Source: Thioalkalivibrio sp. (lineage in GTDB: Bacteria > Pseudomonadota > Gammaproteobacteria > Ectothiorhodospirales > Ectothiorhodospiraceae). From it: DNA of 17,235 bases. The position numbers and the translations under genes were made by a program. How positions within the stretch are numbered: the first letter of the stretch is position 1; every line of letters starts with the position of its first letter. The stretch covers positions 1-17,235 of the forward strand of contig PWGH01000123.1 in NCBI GenBank assembly GCA_003555285.1, written 5' to 3'. Below, one piece after another: positions 9,001 through 14,496 of the stretch. The notes below the pieces were generated by a model that was not told where the DNA came from, did not search any database, and was given only the letters and a program-made list of their open reading frames with translations.

Positions 9001-9687
9001 CAAGGCGCCCGACACGCGCTCGACGTGCCGGCGCAGGATCGGCGAGAGATAGGCATCCACCGTGGTGGTGTCGGCGCGGCCGACCAGTTTGATCAACGGG
9101 CTGGTCTGATGACTGACCGAGATTTGGGCAAAGCCCAGGGCCTGCGCCAGGCCCGCAATCGCCCGCTCATGCGCGGGAAACCGGTAGCCGTGCAGACAGA
9201 CGATCGCCACCGCGTTCAGGCCATCCGCCCGGGCCTGCTGCAGGCGCGGACGCAGGGCCTCGAGGTCCGGCGCCAACAGCACCGACCCGTCCGCGCCCAC
9301 CCGTTCCGCCACCTCCTCCACACGTGCGTACACGCGTTGTGGCAGCACGATCTCGCGCGCAAAGATCTCCGGCCGCGCCTGATAACCGATCTGCAGCGCG
9401 TCCCCAAAACCCCGGGTGATCACCAGCAGGGTCGGCTCCCCCTTGCGTTCGAGCAGCGCGTTGGTCGCCACCGTGGTACCCATGCGCACCGTGTCGATCG
9501 CACCCGTGGGGATCGGGACCCCCGGTGCCAGCGCCAGCGCCTCCCGGATCCCCTGCACCGCGGCATCCGCATAGGCCTCCGGGTTTTCCGACAGCAGTTT
9601 GCTCACACGCAGTGTTCCATCCGGTGCCTGCGCCACCACGTCCGTGAAGGTCCCCCCGCGGTCGATCCAGAACTTCCAGCCACTCAC
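6025..9687 (-). CDS. Fused hydantoinase A/B protein, probable ATP-dependent 5-oxoprolinase
   Basis: This 1220-residue protein joins a HyuA-type and a HyuB-type domain, the arrangement of eukaryotic and many bacterial 5-oxoprolinases, which open 5-oxo-L-proline (pyroglutamate) to glutamate at the cost of ATP. The HyuA half (about 1-690) has the N-terminal nucleotide motif [10 protein letters not shown] (9-18), GPAGGVVG and the second nucleotide motif [13 protein letters not shown]. The HyuB half (about 715-1220) has [39 protein letters not shown] and a C-terminal ETPGGGGYG. The two halves are joined by a five-residue tandem repeat (reported separately). The GTG at 9687 is preceded by an in-frame TAG six bases upstream and by GGGGG about eight bases upstream. 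N-methylhydantoinase or acetone-carboxylase-like activity cannot be excluded. No bound neighbour supports a pathway. Confidence 0.92.
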   Translation of the reverse strand: MSGWKFWIDRGGTFTDVVAQAPDGTLRVSKLLSENPEAYADAAVQGIREALALAPGVPIPTGAIDTVRMGTTVATNALLERKGEPTLLVITRGFGDALQIGYQARPEIFAREIVLPQRVYARVEEVAERVGADGSVLLAPDLEALRPRLQQARADGLNAVAIVCLHGYRFPAHERAIAGLAQALGFAQISVSHQTSPLIKLVGRADTTTVDAYLSPILRRHVERVSGALGGARLQFMQSNGGLTDATLFQGKDAIVSGPAGGVVGAREIARQAGYERIISFDMGGTSTDVAHFAGTLERVYETQVAGVRLRAPMLDIHTVAAGGGSICWFDGIRLRVGPASAGADPGPACYRRGGPLTITDCNLMLGRLQAEFFPAVFGSTQDQPLDRDAVRERLCVLARDVSAAGAKERSPEALAEAFLQIAVEHMAQAIKKISVQRGHEVGRYALVCFGGAGGQHACQVAQALQMREVILHPLAGVLSAYGMGLAAVRALREQSLEQPLDVPDGRARIEACIDGLRQAALAELEAQSLDTTRITVLASVQIRYAGSDTALAVPLGPVPAMAEAFRQRYRQQFGFALEDRALVAATCMVEAVAGAREAAPAPQVAPTARAEPEPHTTVEAGFAGALRRVPLYRREALEAGQRLHGPAIVIEATGTLVLEPDWDAEVRGEGVLVLQRVRTEGAWPRVPEAFDPGSFPPGPIDPGPIDPGLVDPGLLEVFNSRFMSIAEQMGYTLQNTAHSVNIKERLDFSCALFDAGGGLVANAPHMPVHLGSMGASVEAVLQRFAGRMAPGDVFVLNDPYAGGTHLPDITVVTPVFDRASGEILFHVAARGHHADVGGTSPGSMPAFSRNLSEEGVLIEPMRLVQGGHFQTQAIRDRLAAGPYPARNPDQNLADLQAQVAANARGVQELERLVDQYGAATIHAYMRHVQRNAALAVRAVIRRLQPGRFCYPMDNGAVVCVAVDPDPQRERVRIDFTGTSAMRDDNFNAPTAIARAAVLYVFRTLIDDDIPLNEGCLEPIDIVIPSDSMLAPRAPAAVVAGNVETSQVITDALYLALGTLAGAQGTMNNLTFGNAQYQYYETVCGGSGAGPGFAGADAVQTHMTNSRLTDPEVLETRFPVRVEHFGIRRGSGGAGRYRGGNGVIRRLRFLENMELVILANRRRVPPAGLAGGAPGQVGRTRVERADGSVTLLDACDRCTVRTGDAVILETPGGGGYGTLP
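7546..7620 (-). repeat. 15-bp tandem repeat at the HyuA-HyuB junction
   Basis: Five head-to-tail 15-base units begin at 7546, 7561, 7576, 7591 and 7606, each starting gcccgg or gcctgg on the plus strand. Units 1-3 differ by only a few bases; units 4 and 5 are degraded. In frame they encode the linker [24 protein letters not shown] at about residues 690-714, exactly where the two catalytic halves meet. Confidence 0.85.
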
Positions 9688-9690
9688 TGT

Positions 9691-9724
9691 CTACACCCCC
9701 GCAAGATCTACGCCCCCGCAAGTT
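9691..9724 (-). repeat. 17-bp tandem duplication covering the 5-oxoprolinase ribosome binding region
   Basis: Plus-strand ctacacccccgcaagat (9691-9707) is followed directly by ctacgcccccgcaagtt (9708-9724), matching at 15 of 17 positions. On the minus strand each copy carries a GGGGG(T/C)G run. The copy nearer the gene serves as the likely Shine-Dalgarno for the GTG at 9687, and the second lies 17 bases further upstream. Confidence 0.75.
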
Positions 9725-9793
9725 CATCCCCACCCGGCGCCTCGTGGATCCTACCATCCCATCCTTGCAGACCCTCATTCGCCGAGCCCATCG

Positions 9794-9900
9794 TCATCGC
9801 GAGAAACGCTGCGACGTCGCGATCCATACGGCGCGAAGGCTCCTGACGCCGCTTGAATGACGCGCTGCGCGCGTTAGAGCCGGGCTGCGCTCGCAATGAC
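9794..9900. repeat. Interspersed inverted-repeat element (GTCATCGCGAG type, MITE-like)
   Basis: The element opens with GTCATCGCGAG (9794-9804) and closes with CTCGCAATGAC (9890-9900), which is its reverse complement at 10 of 11 positions. Between them are further GC-rich self-complementary stretches and the phrase GCGATCCATACGG. From memory, intergenic repeats of the form GTCATTGCGAGNNNCGAAGCGACG...AATCCATACGG are very common in proteobacterial genomes, and this looks like a diverged copy. It has no coding capacity and no target duplication that I can see. Confidence 0.65.
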
Positions 9901-10035
9901 CGAATCACGGGCTGCGGCGGATTTGTTCTGATCAGTTCGGTCCTTGGTACCAAACCATCAAAATACCTCCTGTCCCGCCGAGCCTCGAGACCTTACCGCG
10001 CGCATTCCTTTCGCCCGGACCCTGTTGTTGAATTA

Positions 10036-10121
10036 CAAGACCTGACCCTCATCTAAGATTATTGTTACCTTGCAAGACCTGACCCTTATTCCGATATTAT
10101 TGTATTGCAAGACCTGACCCT
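10036..10121. repeat. Three direct copies of CAAGACCTGACCCT with 35-37 bp period
   Basis: Exact 14-base copies lie at 10036-10049, 10073-10086 and 10108-10121. The intervening 21-23 bases are also related (gattattgttaccttg and gatattattgtattg), so the true unit is about 36 bases and part of it is conserved less strictly. From memory, repeats reading (T)GCAAGACCTGACCC are frequent in proteobacterial intergenic DNA near IS200/REP-type transposase genes, and such a gene is found about 270 bases away. Confidence 0.85.
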
Positions 10122-10160
10122 TACCCGATGAAATTTTTTTGATTTTTTTGAAAATTGCAC

Positions 10161-10189
10161 TTGCCATCTTGTACTTCAATGGGTAAAAA
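10161..10189 (+). promoter_or_regulatory. Candidate sigma-70 promoter in AT-rich DNA
   Basis: TTGCCA (10161-10166, five of six to the -35 consensus) and TAAAAA (10184-10189, four of six to the -10 consensus) are separated by 17 bases. Two runs of seven T at 10134-10149 sit upstream, roughly one helical turn apart, which could act as an UP-like or bent element. A start near 10196 would give a transcript of about 110 bases ending at the hairpin at 10277-10308. Confidence 0.35.
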
Positions 10190-10195
10190 TAAAGA

Positions 10196-10310
10196 CGTCG
10201 CAATTAAGGGCAGTCATGGAAGACGAAACGGCGATTTCACGGACGATAATCAAAGCCGATGCCAAGCGACAGAAAACCTCGGTGGTAAGCACCACCGGGG
10301 CTTTCTTTAT
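10196..10310 (+). ncRNA. Candidate small transcript (sRNA or non-stop mini-mRNA)
   Basis: The interval runs from a candidate promoter to a strong intrinsic terminator, as expected for a small RNA. It also holds an ATG at 10216 behind AAGGG at good spacing. That reading frame (MEDETAISRTIIKADAKRQK...) runs straight through the terminator hairpin with no stop before 10416. If transcription stops at the hairpin, the message would lack a stop codon. I recognise neither an RNA family nor the peptide. Confidence 0.3.
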
Positions 10311-10312
10311 GC
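10272..10312. terminator. Strong intrinsic terminator, probably bidirectional
   Basis: CCTCGGTGGT (10277-10286) pairs over 10 bp with ACCACCGGGG (10291-10300), one pair being T-G, around the tetraloop AAGC. On the plus strand CTTTCTTT follows. On the minus strand the stem is followed by GTTTTCT, so it could also end the transposase message, whose stop codon lies about 95 bases upstream on that strand. Confidence 0.85.
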
Positions 10313-10340
10313 TTATTATTATCAACGCCCAGGCGTGCTT

Positions 10341-10367
10341 GGTCGCCGAGAGGGCTCGCCTCCTACA
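10341..10367 (-). repeat. REP-type palindrome (TGTAGGAG...) next to the RAYT-like gene
   Basis: The minus strand reads TGTAGGAG followed by GCGAGCCCTCTCGGCGACC. This is the layout of gammaproteobacterial REP sequences: a GTAG-type head and then an imperfect hairpin, here GGCGAG-CCCT-CTCGGC with one mismatch. It lies 27 bases past the stop codon of the transposase and in the same orientation, as expected for a REP mobilised by a REP-associated tyrosine transposase. Confidence 0.65.
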
Positions 10368-10393
10368 GAAGATTTGCGGTCACGGAGAACGAA

Positions 10394-11263
10394 CTAATCG
10401 GCGAGATCCGGGCTGACCACGTCGGATTGGGATTGGAAGGCACGCACGGCCCGACTCACGGTCGAATAGTGGACATTGAAGCGCTCGGCAATTTCCCGCA
10501 TCAGGTAACTCCCCGAGATATAGGCCTCACCCATGGCGGTACGGCGATCCGGCTGTTCCAGGTAGTATTCCAGGGGCGGTGCCGCCGGGCGTCGCTGTAC
10601 ACGCGGCACCTCGGCCAACGTGCGGTTCTGAGGCAGACGTTCCAGCATCCGGTCGACGAAGGCAACGCTGCCAAGCAGGATTGGATGCCGCTGCGACCGC
10701 CAGATACTCGGCAATCCTACACCCGCGCGGACGTAATCCTCGAACAGGATCCACGCATCCTTTCGTAACTCGTTGAATTGGAGAGTGACGGCCTCGGTTT
10801 CCAACCAGGCTGGCGCGGGCTCCCGCCCCACCATGGACCGGCAACTGCTCCAGGGCCAGCTCAGTACATCGATCACCATACCCGCACGCACCGGGTTCAA
10901 CACCACATGGCGGGCCAATTCCAGAAGATGGCTTTCCTTCTCGACCAGAACCGCATGATACCGTCCTTGCAGGACATGACCGCTACGACCATGGCGCCGG
11001 TTGATGCGCTGCGTGTACACACCATTCAGATGGCGCATGCCCCGGGATAGATTGGCTTCCGGGGTCTCGACAAGAACATGATAATGGTCAAGCATTTGAC
11101 AGTAGGCATGGCACTGCCAGTTGAAGCGTTGGCACACCTCGGCCAGCGTCTCCAACCAGAGCACCCGGTCTGCATCAGTATGATAGATCGTCTGTCGGGC
11201 ATTTCCACGGGCGGTCACATGATACAAGCCGCCTTCGATCTCCATCCGCAAAGGTCTCGCCAT
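10394..11263 (-). CDS. REP-associated tyrosine transposase-like protein (IS200/Y1 superfamily), catalytic Tyr replaced
   Basis: This 289-residue protein starts MARPLRMEIEGGLYHVTARGN, typical of the PF01797 Y1-transposase domain (about residues 7-125). The HUH metal-binding motif is HYH (His60, His62 in LDHYHVLVE). The segment LARHVVLNPVRAG (116-128) aligns with the family block where the nucleophilic tyrosine normally stands (RY(I/V)xLNPVRA). Here that position is His119, codon CAT at 10909-10907, one transition from TAT. A C-terminal helix-turn-helix (SYLMREIAERFNVHYSTVSRAV, about 247-268) is of the kind found in longer RAYT relatives. It stands alone, with a REP palindrome just downstream and no IS ends. 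Single-strand DNA cleavage is doubtful unless another tyrosine substitutes. The ATG at 11263 has only a weak GAG upstream. Confidence 0.88.
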   Translation of the reverse strand: MARPLRMEIEGGLYHVTARGNARQTIYHTDADRVLWLETLAEVCQRFNWQCHAYCQMLDHYHVLVETPEANLSRGMRHLNGVYTQRINRRHGRSGHVLQGRYHAVLVEKESHLLELARHVVLNPVRAGMVIDVLSWPWSSCRSMVGREPAPAWLETEAVTLQFNELRKDAWILFEDYVRAGVGLPSIWRSQRHPILLGSVAFVDRMLERLPQNRTLAEVPRVQRRPAAPPLEYYLEQPDRRTAMGEAYISGSYLMREIAERFNVHYSTVSRAVRAFQSQSDVVSPDLAD

Positions 11264-11595
11264 ATCTCAGATCGTCCCTTCCGAGTCGTACCGAATATAG
11301 CCGTGGTCCTGGAATCCACGCCCGCCAGTCGGAAGAGTACCCTTCATTTTCGATGTTTTCCAAATCAGGACGCGAAGGATTCGGTCCGTCACCCCAAAAG
11401 ATTCCCTATCGCTTCTGTAGAAAACAAAAAATAAATAGGGGAAAACCCCACTCTATCCCCGTCAAGCCGGTCCCCGAAGCGATTATTGGTCGCCTGATGG
11501 GATTCCGCATAGGGAGTGAATACGCCCCCTCTGGGAAATTGGCGGTTTTGTCGTCAGGATGATGCCTACCGCTCCCGGAACGCCCGCAAGGGGAC
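11264..11595. other. Non-coding interval between the transposase gene and the metK leader
   Basis: No convincing gene is visible. On the minus strand GGGG-TTTT-CCCC (11438-11449) is followed by the T-rich TATTTATTTTTTGTTTT, which looks like a weak terminator that would stop antisense transcription coming from the metK side. A 5-bp stem CGTGG/CCACG lies at 11302-11320. Promoters for the divergent transposase and metK genes should be here, but no pair of hexamers is convincing. Confidence 0.5.
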
Positions 11596-11734
11596 GAAAA
11601 TCGGGGATTTTCCCGGTCTGTCGACGCGAAGGTCACCGGGGACGCTCAGCCGCACTGAGCCTCTGCGGTTGGCATCCTTTGCCCGTTCGCGGCCTTCACC
11701 CGTCTGAACTCTCAGGCGAAAAAGGAGGACCATC
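11596..11734 (+). promoter_or_regulatory. Structured 5' leader of metK, possible cis-regulatory RNA
   Basis: Visible pairings, in order: GAAAATC/GATTTTC (11596-11612, loop GGG); CCCGGT/ACCGGG (11612-11617 with 11635-11640); GCTCAG/CTGAGC (11644-11649 with 11655-11660); CCGCA/TGCGG (11650-11654 with 11664-11668), which interlocks with the previous stem as an H-type pseudoknot; and CGTCTGA/TCAGGCG (11701-11707 with 11712-11718), two bases before the AAAGGAGG Shine-Dalgarno. TCCTTT (11675-11680) is complementary to AAAGGA (11721-11726) and could mask the ribosome site. SAM-synthetase genes are often under SAM-responsive RNA control, but I cannot match this to a known class. Confidence 0.4.
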
Positions 11735-12919
11735 ATGTCCGAGCACGTCTGCTATACCTGCGAATCCGTCTCCGACGGCCATCCGGACAAGCTCGCCGAT
11801 CGCATTTCGGACCGCATCCTCGATCACTGCCTGCAGCGCGACCCGAACGCCAAGGTGGCCTGCGAGACCCTGCTGACCGACGGCCTGGTGATGCTGGCGG
11901 GCGAATTCCGACTGGGCCGCGGAGAGGACGAACTCGAACCCCTGCGCGCAGCGAGCGAAGCCCTGGTCCGCCAGGTGCTGCGGGAAACCGGTTATCACGC
12001 GGGATTTCCCGGCATCGACCCGGAATCCTGCGAGGTGATCACCCGCATCCACGCCCAGTCCGAGCAGATCGCACAGGGGGTGGACCGCGGGCAGGGGGTG
12101 CTGGGTGCCGGGGATCAGGGCGTGATGATCGGTTATGCCTGTGACGAAACGCCGGAATGGATGCCCCTCCCGATCCGGCTTGCTCACCGGCTGATGCAGC
12201 GCCAGCAGGAGCTGCGTCTGCAGCCGGAATTTGCCTGGCTGCGACCCGACGCGAAGTCCCAGGTCTCGGTGCGGTATTCGAACGGCGTGCCGGCGGCGGT
12301 CGAAACGGTCCTGGTATCGACCCAGTTGCAGGGCGATATCACCGATGCGGAGGCGCAGGATCAGATCATTCGGCACCTGATCGAACCGGTGATCCCGGAA
12401 CCCCTGCGCGATCCGGCATGGCGTTGCCTGGTGAATCCCGCAGGCCGTTTCGAGATCGGCGGCCCGCGTGGAGACACCGGCATGACCGGGCGCAAGAACG
12501 TGGTCGACAGTTACGGAACGCATTGCCCACACGGGGGCGGTGCCCTTTCCGGCAAGGATCCGAGCAAGGTGGATCGCTCGGCTGCCTATGCCGCCCGATG
12601 GGTCGCGAAACATCTGGTGGCCGTGGGTGCGGCGCGTCGCTGTACGCTCCAGGTCGCCTATGCGATCGGGCGCCCGGACCCGATCGCCCTGAGCATCGAT
12701 ACTCATGGCACCGGGCGGATCGCGACTCCGCTTCTGGAGCGCGCCGTGCGCGAACTCTTCGACTGGACGCCGGCGGGCATCATCCGGGATCTGGAACTGC
12801 GCCGCCCTCTCTATTTTGCCACCGCAGCCTTCGGCCACTACGGCCGCGAGGAGGCGGGGTTCCCCTGGGAGCAGACCGGACGGATCGACGCGTTGCGATC
12901 GGCGCTGGGTCTGAACTGA
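11735..12919 (+). CDS. metK: S-adenosylmethionine synthetase
   Basis: MetK makes S-adenosylmethionine from methionine and ATP, releasing phosphate and pyrophosphate, and works as a tetramer in the cytoplasm. The 394 residues match the bacterial family length. The first domain has SVSDGHPDKLADRISD (11-26), with the catalytic-loop His16 and the ACET metal-site region (42-45). GAGDQGVMIGYA (124-135) is the second signature, and GGGALSGKDPSKVDRS (267-282) is the P-loop-like third. Differences from the usual gammaproteobacterial form include GPRGDTGMTGRKNVVDSYGTHCPHGGGA where E. coli has [28 protein letters not shown], so this is a diverged lineage or a second copy. A strong AAAGGAGG lies six bases before the ATG. 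It is the only large plus-strand gene here and converges on sufA with nine bases between stop codons. Confidence 0.97.
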   Translation: MSEHVCYTCESVSDGHPDKLADRISDRILDHCLQRDPNAKVACETLLTDGLVMLAGEFRLGRGEDELEPLRAASEALVRQVLRETGYHAGFPGIDPESCEVITRIHAQSEQIAQGVDRGQGVLGAGDQGVMIGYACDETPEWMPLPIRLAHRLMQRQQELRLQPEFAWLRPDAKSQVSVRYSNGVPAAVETVLVSTQLQGDITDAEAQDQIIRHLIEPVIPEPLRDPAWRCLVNPAGRFEIGGPRGDTGMTGRKNVVDSYGTHCPHGGGALSGKDPSKVDRSAAYAARWVAKHLVAVGAARRCTLQVAYAIGRPDPIALSIDTHGTGRIATPLLERAVRELFDWTPAGIIRDLELRRPLYFATAAFGHYGREEAGFPWEQTGRIDALRSALGLN

Positions 12920-12928
12920 AGGCGCGCC

Positions 12929-13315
12929 TCAGTCGATGGTGAAGCTTTCACCGCAGCCACATTCGGCGGTCACGTTGGGGTTGTTGAACACCAACTGGCG
13001 GGTCAGGCCCTCGGAGATGAAGTCGATTTCGGTGCCGTGCACGAAACCGAAGCTCTTCTCGTCGATGAAGATATCGAGCCCGTGGCCCACGGGAAAAATC
13101 AGGTCGCCCTCGCGGGCCTCGCGCACCAGATCCACCACGTACATCCAGCCGGAACAGCCGGTGCGCTTGATCTCCAGCCGAAAACCGAGGGTCGTGGGAT
13201 CCGATGCCATCTGTTTCCGGATATGCGCGATCGCCTTTTCCGTGGCCCGGATGCGATCGGCCTCAGGCACGTGGGCAATGCTGTTGTGGCTGATTTCGGT
13301 GGCCATCGTGTTCAT
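12929..13315 (-). CDS. sufA: A-type iron-sulfur carrier protein SufA
   Basis: This HesB/IscA-family carrier receives Fe-S clusters from SufBCD and passes them to client proteins. With the ATG at 13315 it has 128 residues. The three ligand cysteines are present: Cys54 in KRTGCSGW, and Cys119 and Cys121 in the C-terminal AECGCGESF. The body shows the usual LGFRLEIKRTGCSG...FIDEKS...GTEIDFISEGL...FNNPN order. The start was chosen because GAGGAG lies seven bases upstream; the frame remains open to a TTG at 13390, overlapping the Rieske stop codon, which is unlikely. It is the last gene of the SUF operon. ErpA or IscA paralogues look alike, so the SufA name rests on the operon. Confidence 0.93.
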   Translation of the reverse strand: MNTMATEISHNSIAHVPEADRIRATEKAIAHIRKQMASDPTTLGFRLEIKRTGCSGWMYVVDLVREAREGDLIFPVGHGLDIFIDEKSFGFVHGTEIDFISEGLTRQLVFNNPNVTAECGCGESFTID

Positions 13316-13386
13316 GGAAATGCTCCTCGATCGGTAAAGCGGCAGGCGGGATTGGTAGGGGGCATTCGGGAGGCAACGCCGCGGCG

Positions 13387-13707
13387 TCAATCCCAGCGAT
13401 CGTCACGGACCTGGATCATGCCTTCATGAATCCGCAGGGGAAAGGTGGTCAGGGGTTCATAGGCGGGAGCCGACAAGGCCGCACCGGTGCGCAGGCAGAA
13501 TTCCGCCCCATGCTGTGGGCAGGTGATCCGGTCACCCTTGACCTCGCCCTCGGCGATCGGATATTCCTCGTGGGAACACAGGTCCTCGATCGCATGAAAG
13601 CTGCCGTCCACGTTGAAAACCGCGATCGGCACGTCATCGACGTCGATGATCTTGTACCGGCCCGGTTCGATCGCATCGGGGGCCGCCACATCCACCCAGT
13701 CACTCAT
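13387..13707 (-). CDS. Small Rieske [2Fe-2S] protein within the SUF operon
   Basis: A soluble Rieske-type ferredoxin of 106 residues with no signal peptide or membrane anchor. The cluster ligands are complete: Cys44-Ser-His46 (LCSHEEYP) and Cys63-Pro-Gln-His66 (ITCPQHGAEF). The flanking folds (VPIAVFNVDGSFHAIEDLC, TFPLRIHEGMIQV) fit the NirD/dioxygenase-ferredoxin type. It lies between sufT (125 bases upstream) and sufA (71 bases downstream) on the same strand, which suggests either an electron donor for cluster assembly or a client protein. Neither role is shown by the sequence. The start MSDWVDVAAP at 13707 has only a weak purine-rich stretch upstream; the frame is open far upstream, but that part shadows sufT. 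Confidence 0.93.
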   Translation of the reverse strand: MSDWVDVAAPDAIEPGRYKIIDVDDVPIAVFNVDGSFHAIEDLCSHEEYPIAEGEVKGDRITCPQHGAEFCLRTGAALSAPAYEPLTTFPLRIHEGMIQVRDDRWD

Positions 13708-13832
13708 TCTTCGGATTTCCCTGGTTTCGTTGCTGTGACCCCACTGCCAAGCGGGGGTGGCGTGTTGCAAGTCTTTGCGTCGTCGTCCCGGATCCACCGC
13801 GGTTGCCGATTCCTTGCAGAACAGGCCCGGCC

Positions 13833-14378
13833 TCAGAACATGCCGGTCTGCAGGCGTGCGGCGTCGGTCATGCGCGAGGCATCCCAGGGCGGGTCGAAAA
13901 CCACCTCCACCGTGGCCTCCTCGACCGTCGGCACCTCCATCACCCGTTGATGGACGTCGCTGGCGATCACGTTGCCCATGCCGCAACCCGGGGCGGTCAG
14001 CGTCATGTCGATCGACACCGAGCGTCCGCCGTGGGCGTTGAGGGTCACATCGCAGCGGTAGATCAGCCCGAGATCGACGATGTTGATCGGAATCTCGGGG
14101 TCGTAACACCCGCGCATCTGGTCCCAGATCAATGATTCGACCTCCGAGTCCGAGGCATTCTCGGGCAATTCGGGTCGGGGTGTGGCTTCCTTGCCCAGCG
14201 CATCGCCGTCCTTGCCGTCGACGCGAAACAGCCGGCCCTGCGCGGTCACGGTGTAGCTGCCGCCCAGCGACTGGACCAGGCCGACCTCGCCGCCCTCGCT
14301 GATCATCACCCGTTGGCCTTCGGGCACGGCGACCGCGGGACAATCCCGGGTCAGAGTGATCATTTCCTGTACCTTCAT
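13833..14378 (-). CDS. sufT: Fe-S cluster assembly protein SufT (MIP18/DUF59 family)
   Basis: SufT is a maturation factor of the MIP18 family that helps install Fe-S clusters in target proteins, and is known from Gram-positive bacteria as an accessory to SUF. The 181 residues consist of an N-terminal extension (1-75) typical of the longer SufT proteins, then the DUF59 domain with YDPEIPINIVDLGLIY (92-107) and the conserved cysteine loop LTAPGCGMG (127-135, Cys132), ending in EVVFDPPWDASRMTDAARL. GAGAGG lies about seven bases before the ATG at 14378. It is separated from sufD by 118 bases, where sufS often stands in other genomes. Confidence 0.94.
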   Translation of the reverse strand: MKVQEMITLTRDCPAVAVPEGQRVMISEGGEVGLVQSLGGSYTVTAQGRLFRVDGKDGDALGKEATPRPELPENASDSEVESLIWDQMRGCYDPEIPINIVDLGLIYRCDVTLNAHGGRSVSIDMTLTAPGCGMGNVIASDVHQRVMEVPTVEEATVEVVFDPPWDASRMTDAARLQTGMF

Positions 14379-14403
14379 GGCCTGGCCTCTCTGTTCAAGG
14401 TTT

Positions 14404-14423
14404 CACGGGCCTTCGGACCCGTG
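14404..14423 (-). other. UUCG-type hairpin between sufD and sufT
   Basis: CACGGG (14404-14409) pairs with CCCGTG (14418-14423) around CCTTCGGA, which on the plus strand contains a UUCG loop closed by C-G. A second stem, CCGAGC/GCTCGG (14458-14463 with 14475-14480), lies in the same 118-base gap. Neither is followed by a T-run on the minus strand, so these are more likely mRNA processing or stability elements than terminators. Confidence 0.35.
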
Positions 14424-14496
14424 TTTCCACTCTCTGCTGCGGTCTGTTCGATGCTCGCCGAGCGCCGGGTAGCGGCTCGGCTGTCCCACGTCTGCC

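Larger units (their letters stand above)
9725..10393. other. Gene-poor accessory interval
   Basis: This stretch between the 5-oxoprolinase and transposase genes has no convincing protein gene. It contains the GTCATCGCGAG repeat element, three copies of CAAGACCTGACCCT, an AT-rich section with two seven-T runs (10134-10140 and 10143-10149), a candidate short transcription unit ending in a strong hairpin, and a REP palindrome. The part 9901-10035 shows only a self-complementary TTGGTACCAA (9944-9953). The AT-rich composition of about 10020-10330 contrasts with the GC-rich surroundings and suggests acquired or mobile-element-associated DNA. Confidence 0.7.

Noticed and set aside
10036..10121. Regularly spaced direct repeats that could be read as a minimal CRISPR array.
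   Set aside because: The repeat is only 14 bases, the spacers are related to each other rather than unique, and there are no cas genes.
10216..10416. 66-codon ORF as an arfA homologue.
   Set aside because: Only the idea of an ORF crossing a terminator is shared; the conserved ArfA core pattern is absent.
11700..11730. Sequence AACTCTCAGGCGAAAAAGGA resembles the 3' signature of a glycine riboswitch.
   Set aside because: The matching 5' parts (GGAGAG and GCCGAAGG at the right distances) are not found upstream, the gene is metK rather than a glycine gene, and the bases form a simple local hairpin instead.
13316..13390. Extension of sufA to a TTG at 13390.
   Set aside because: The ATG at 13315 has a strong GAGGAG at correct spacing, and the added residues do not belong to the family.
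13708..14343. Extension of the Rieske frame upstream to 318 codons.
   Set aside because: The upstream part runs antiparallel in frame terms through sufT and has shadow-type composition; the Rieske domain begins naturally at the ATG at 13707.
14379..14496. Possible remnant of sufS in the gap between sufD and sufT.
   Set aside because: No desulfurase motif (PLP lysine loop or active cysteine loop) can be read in any frame of this gap.
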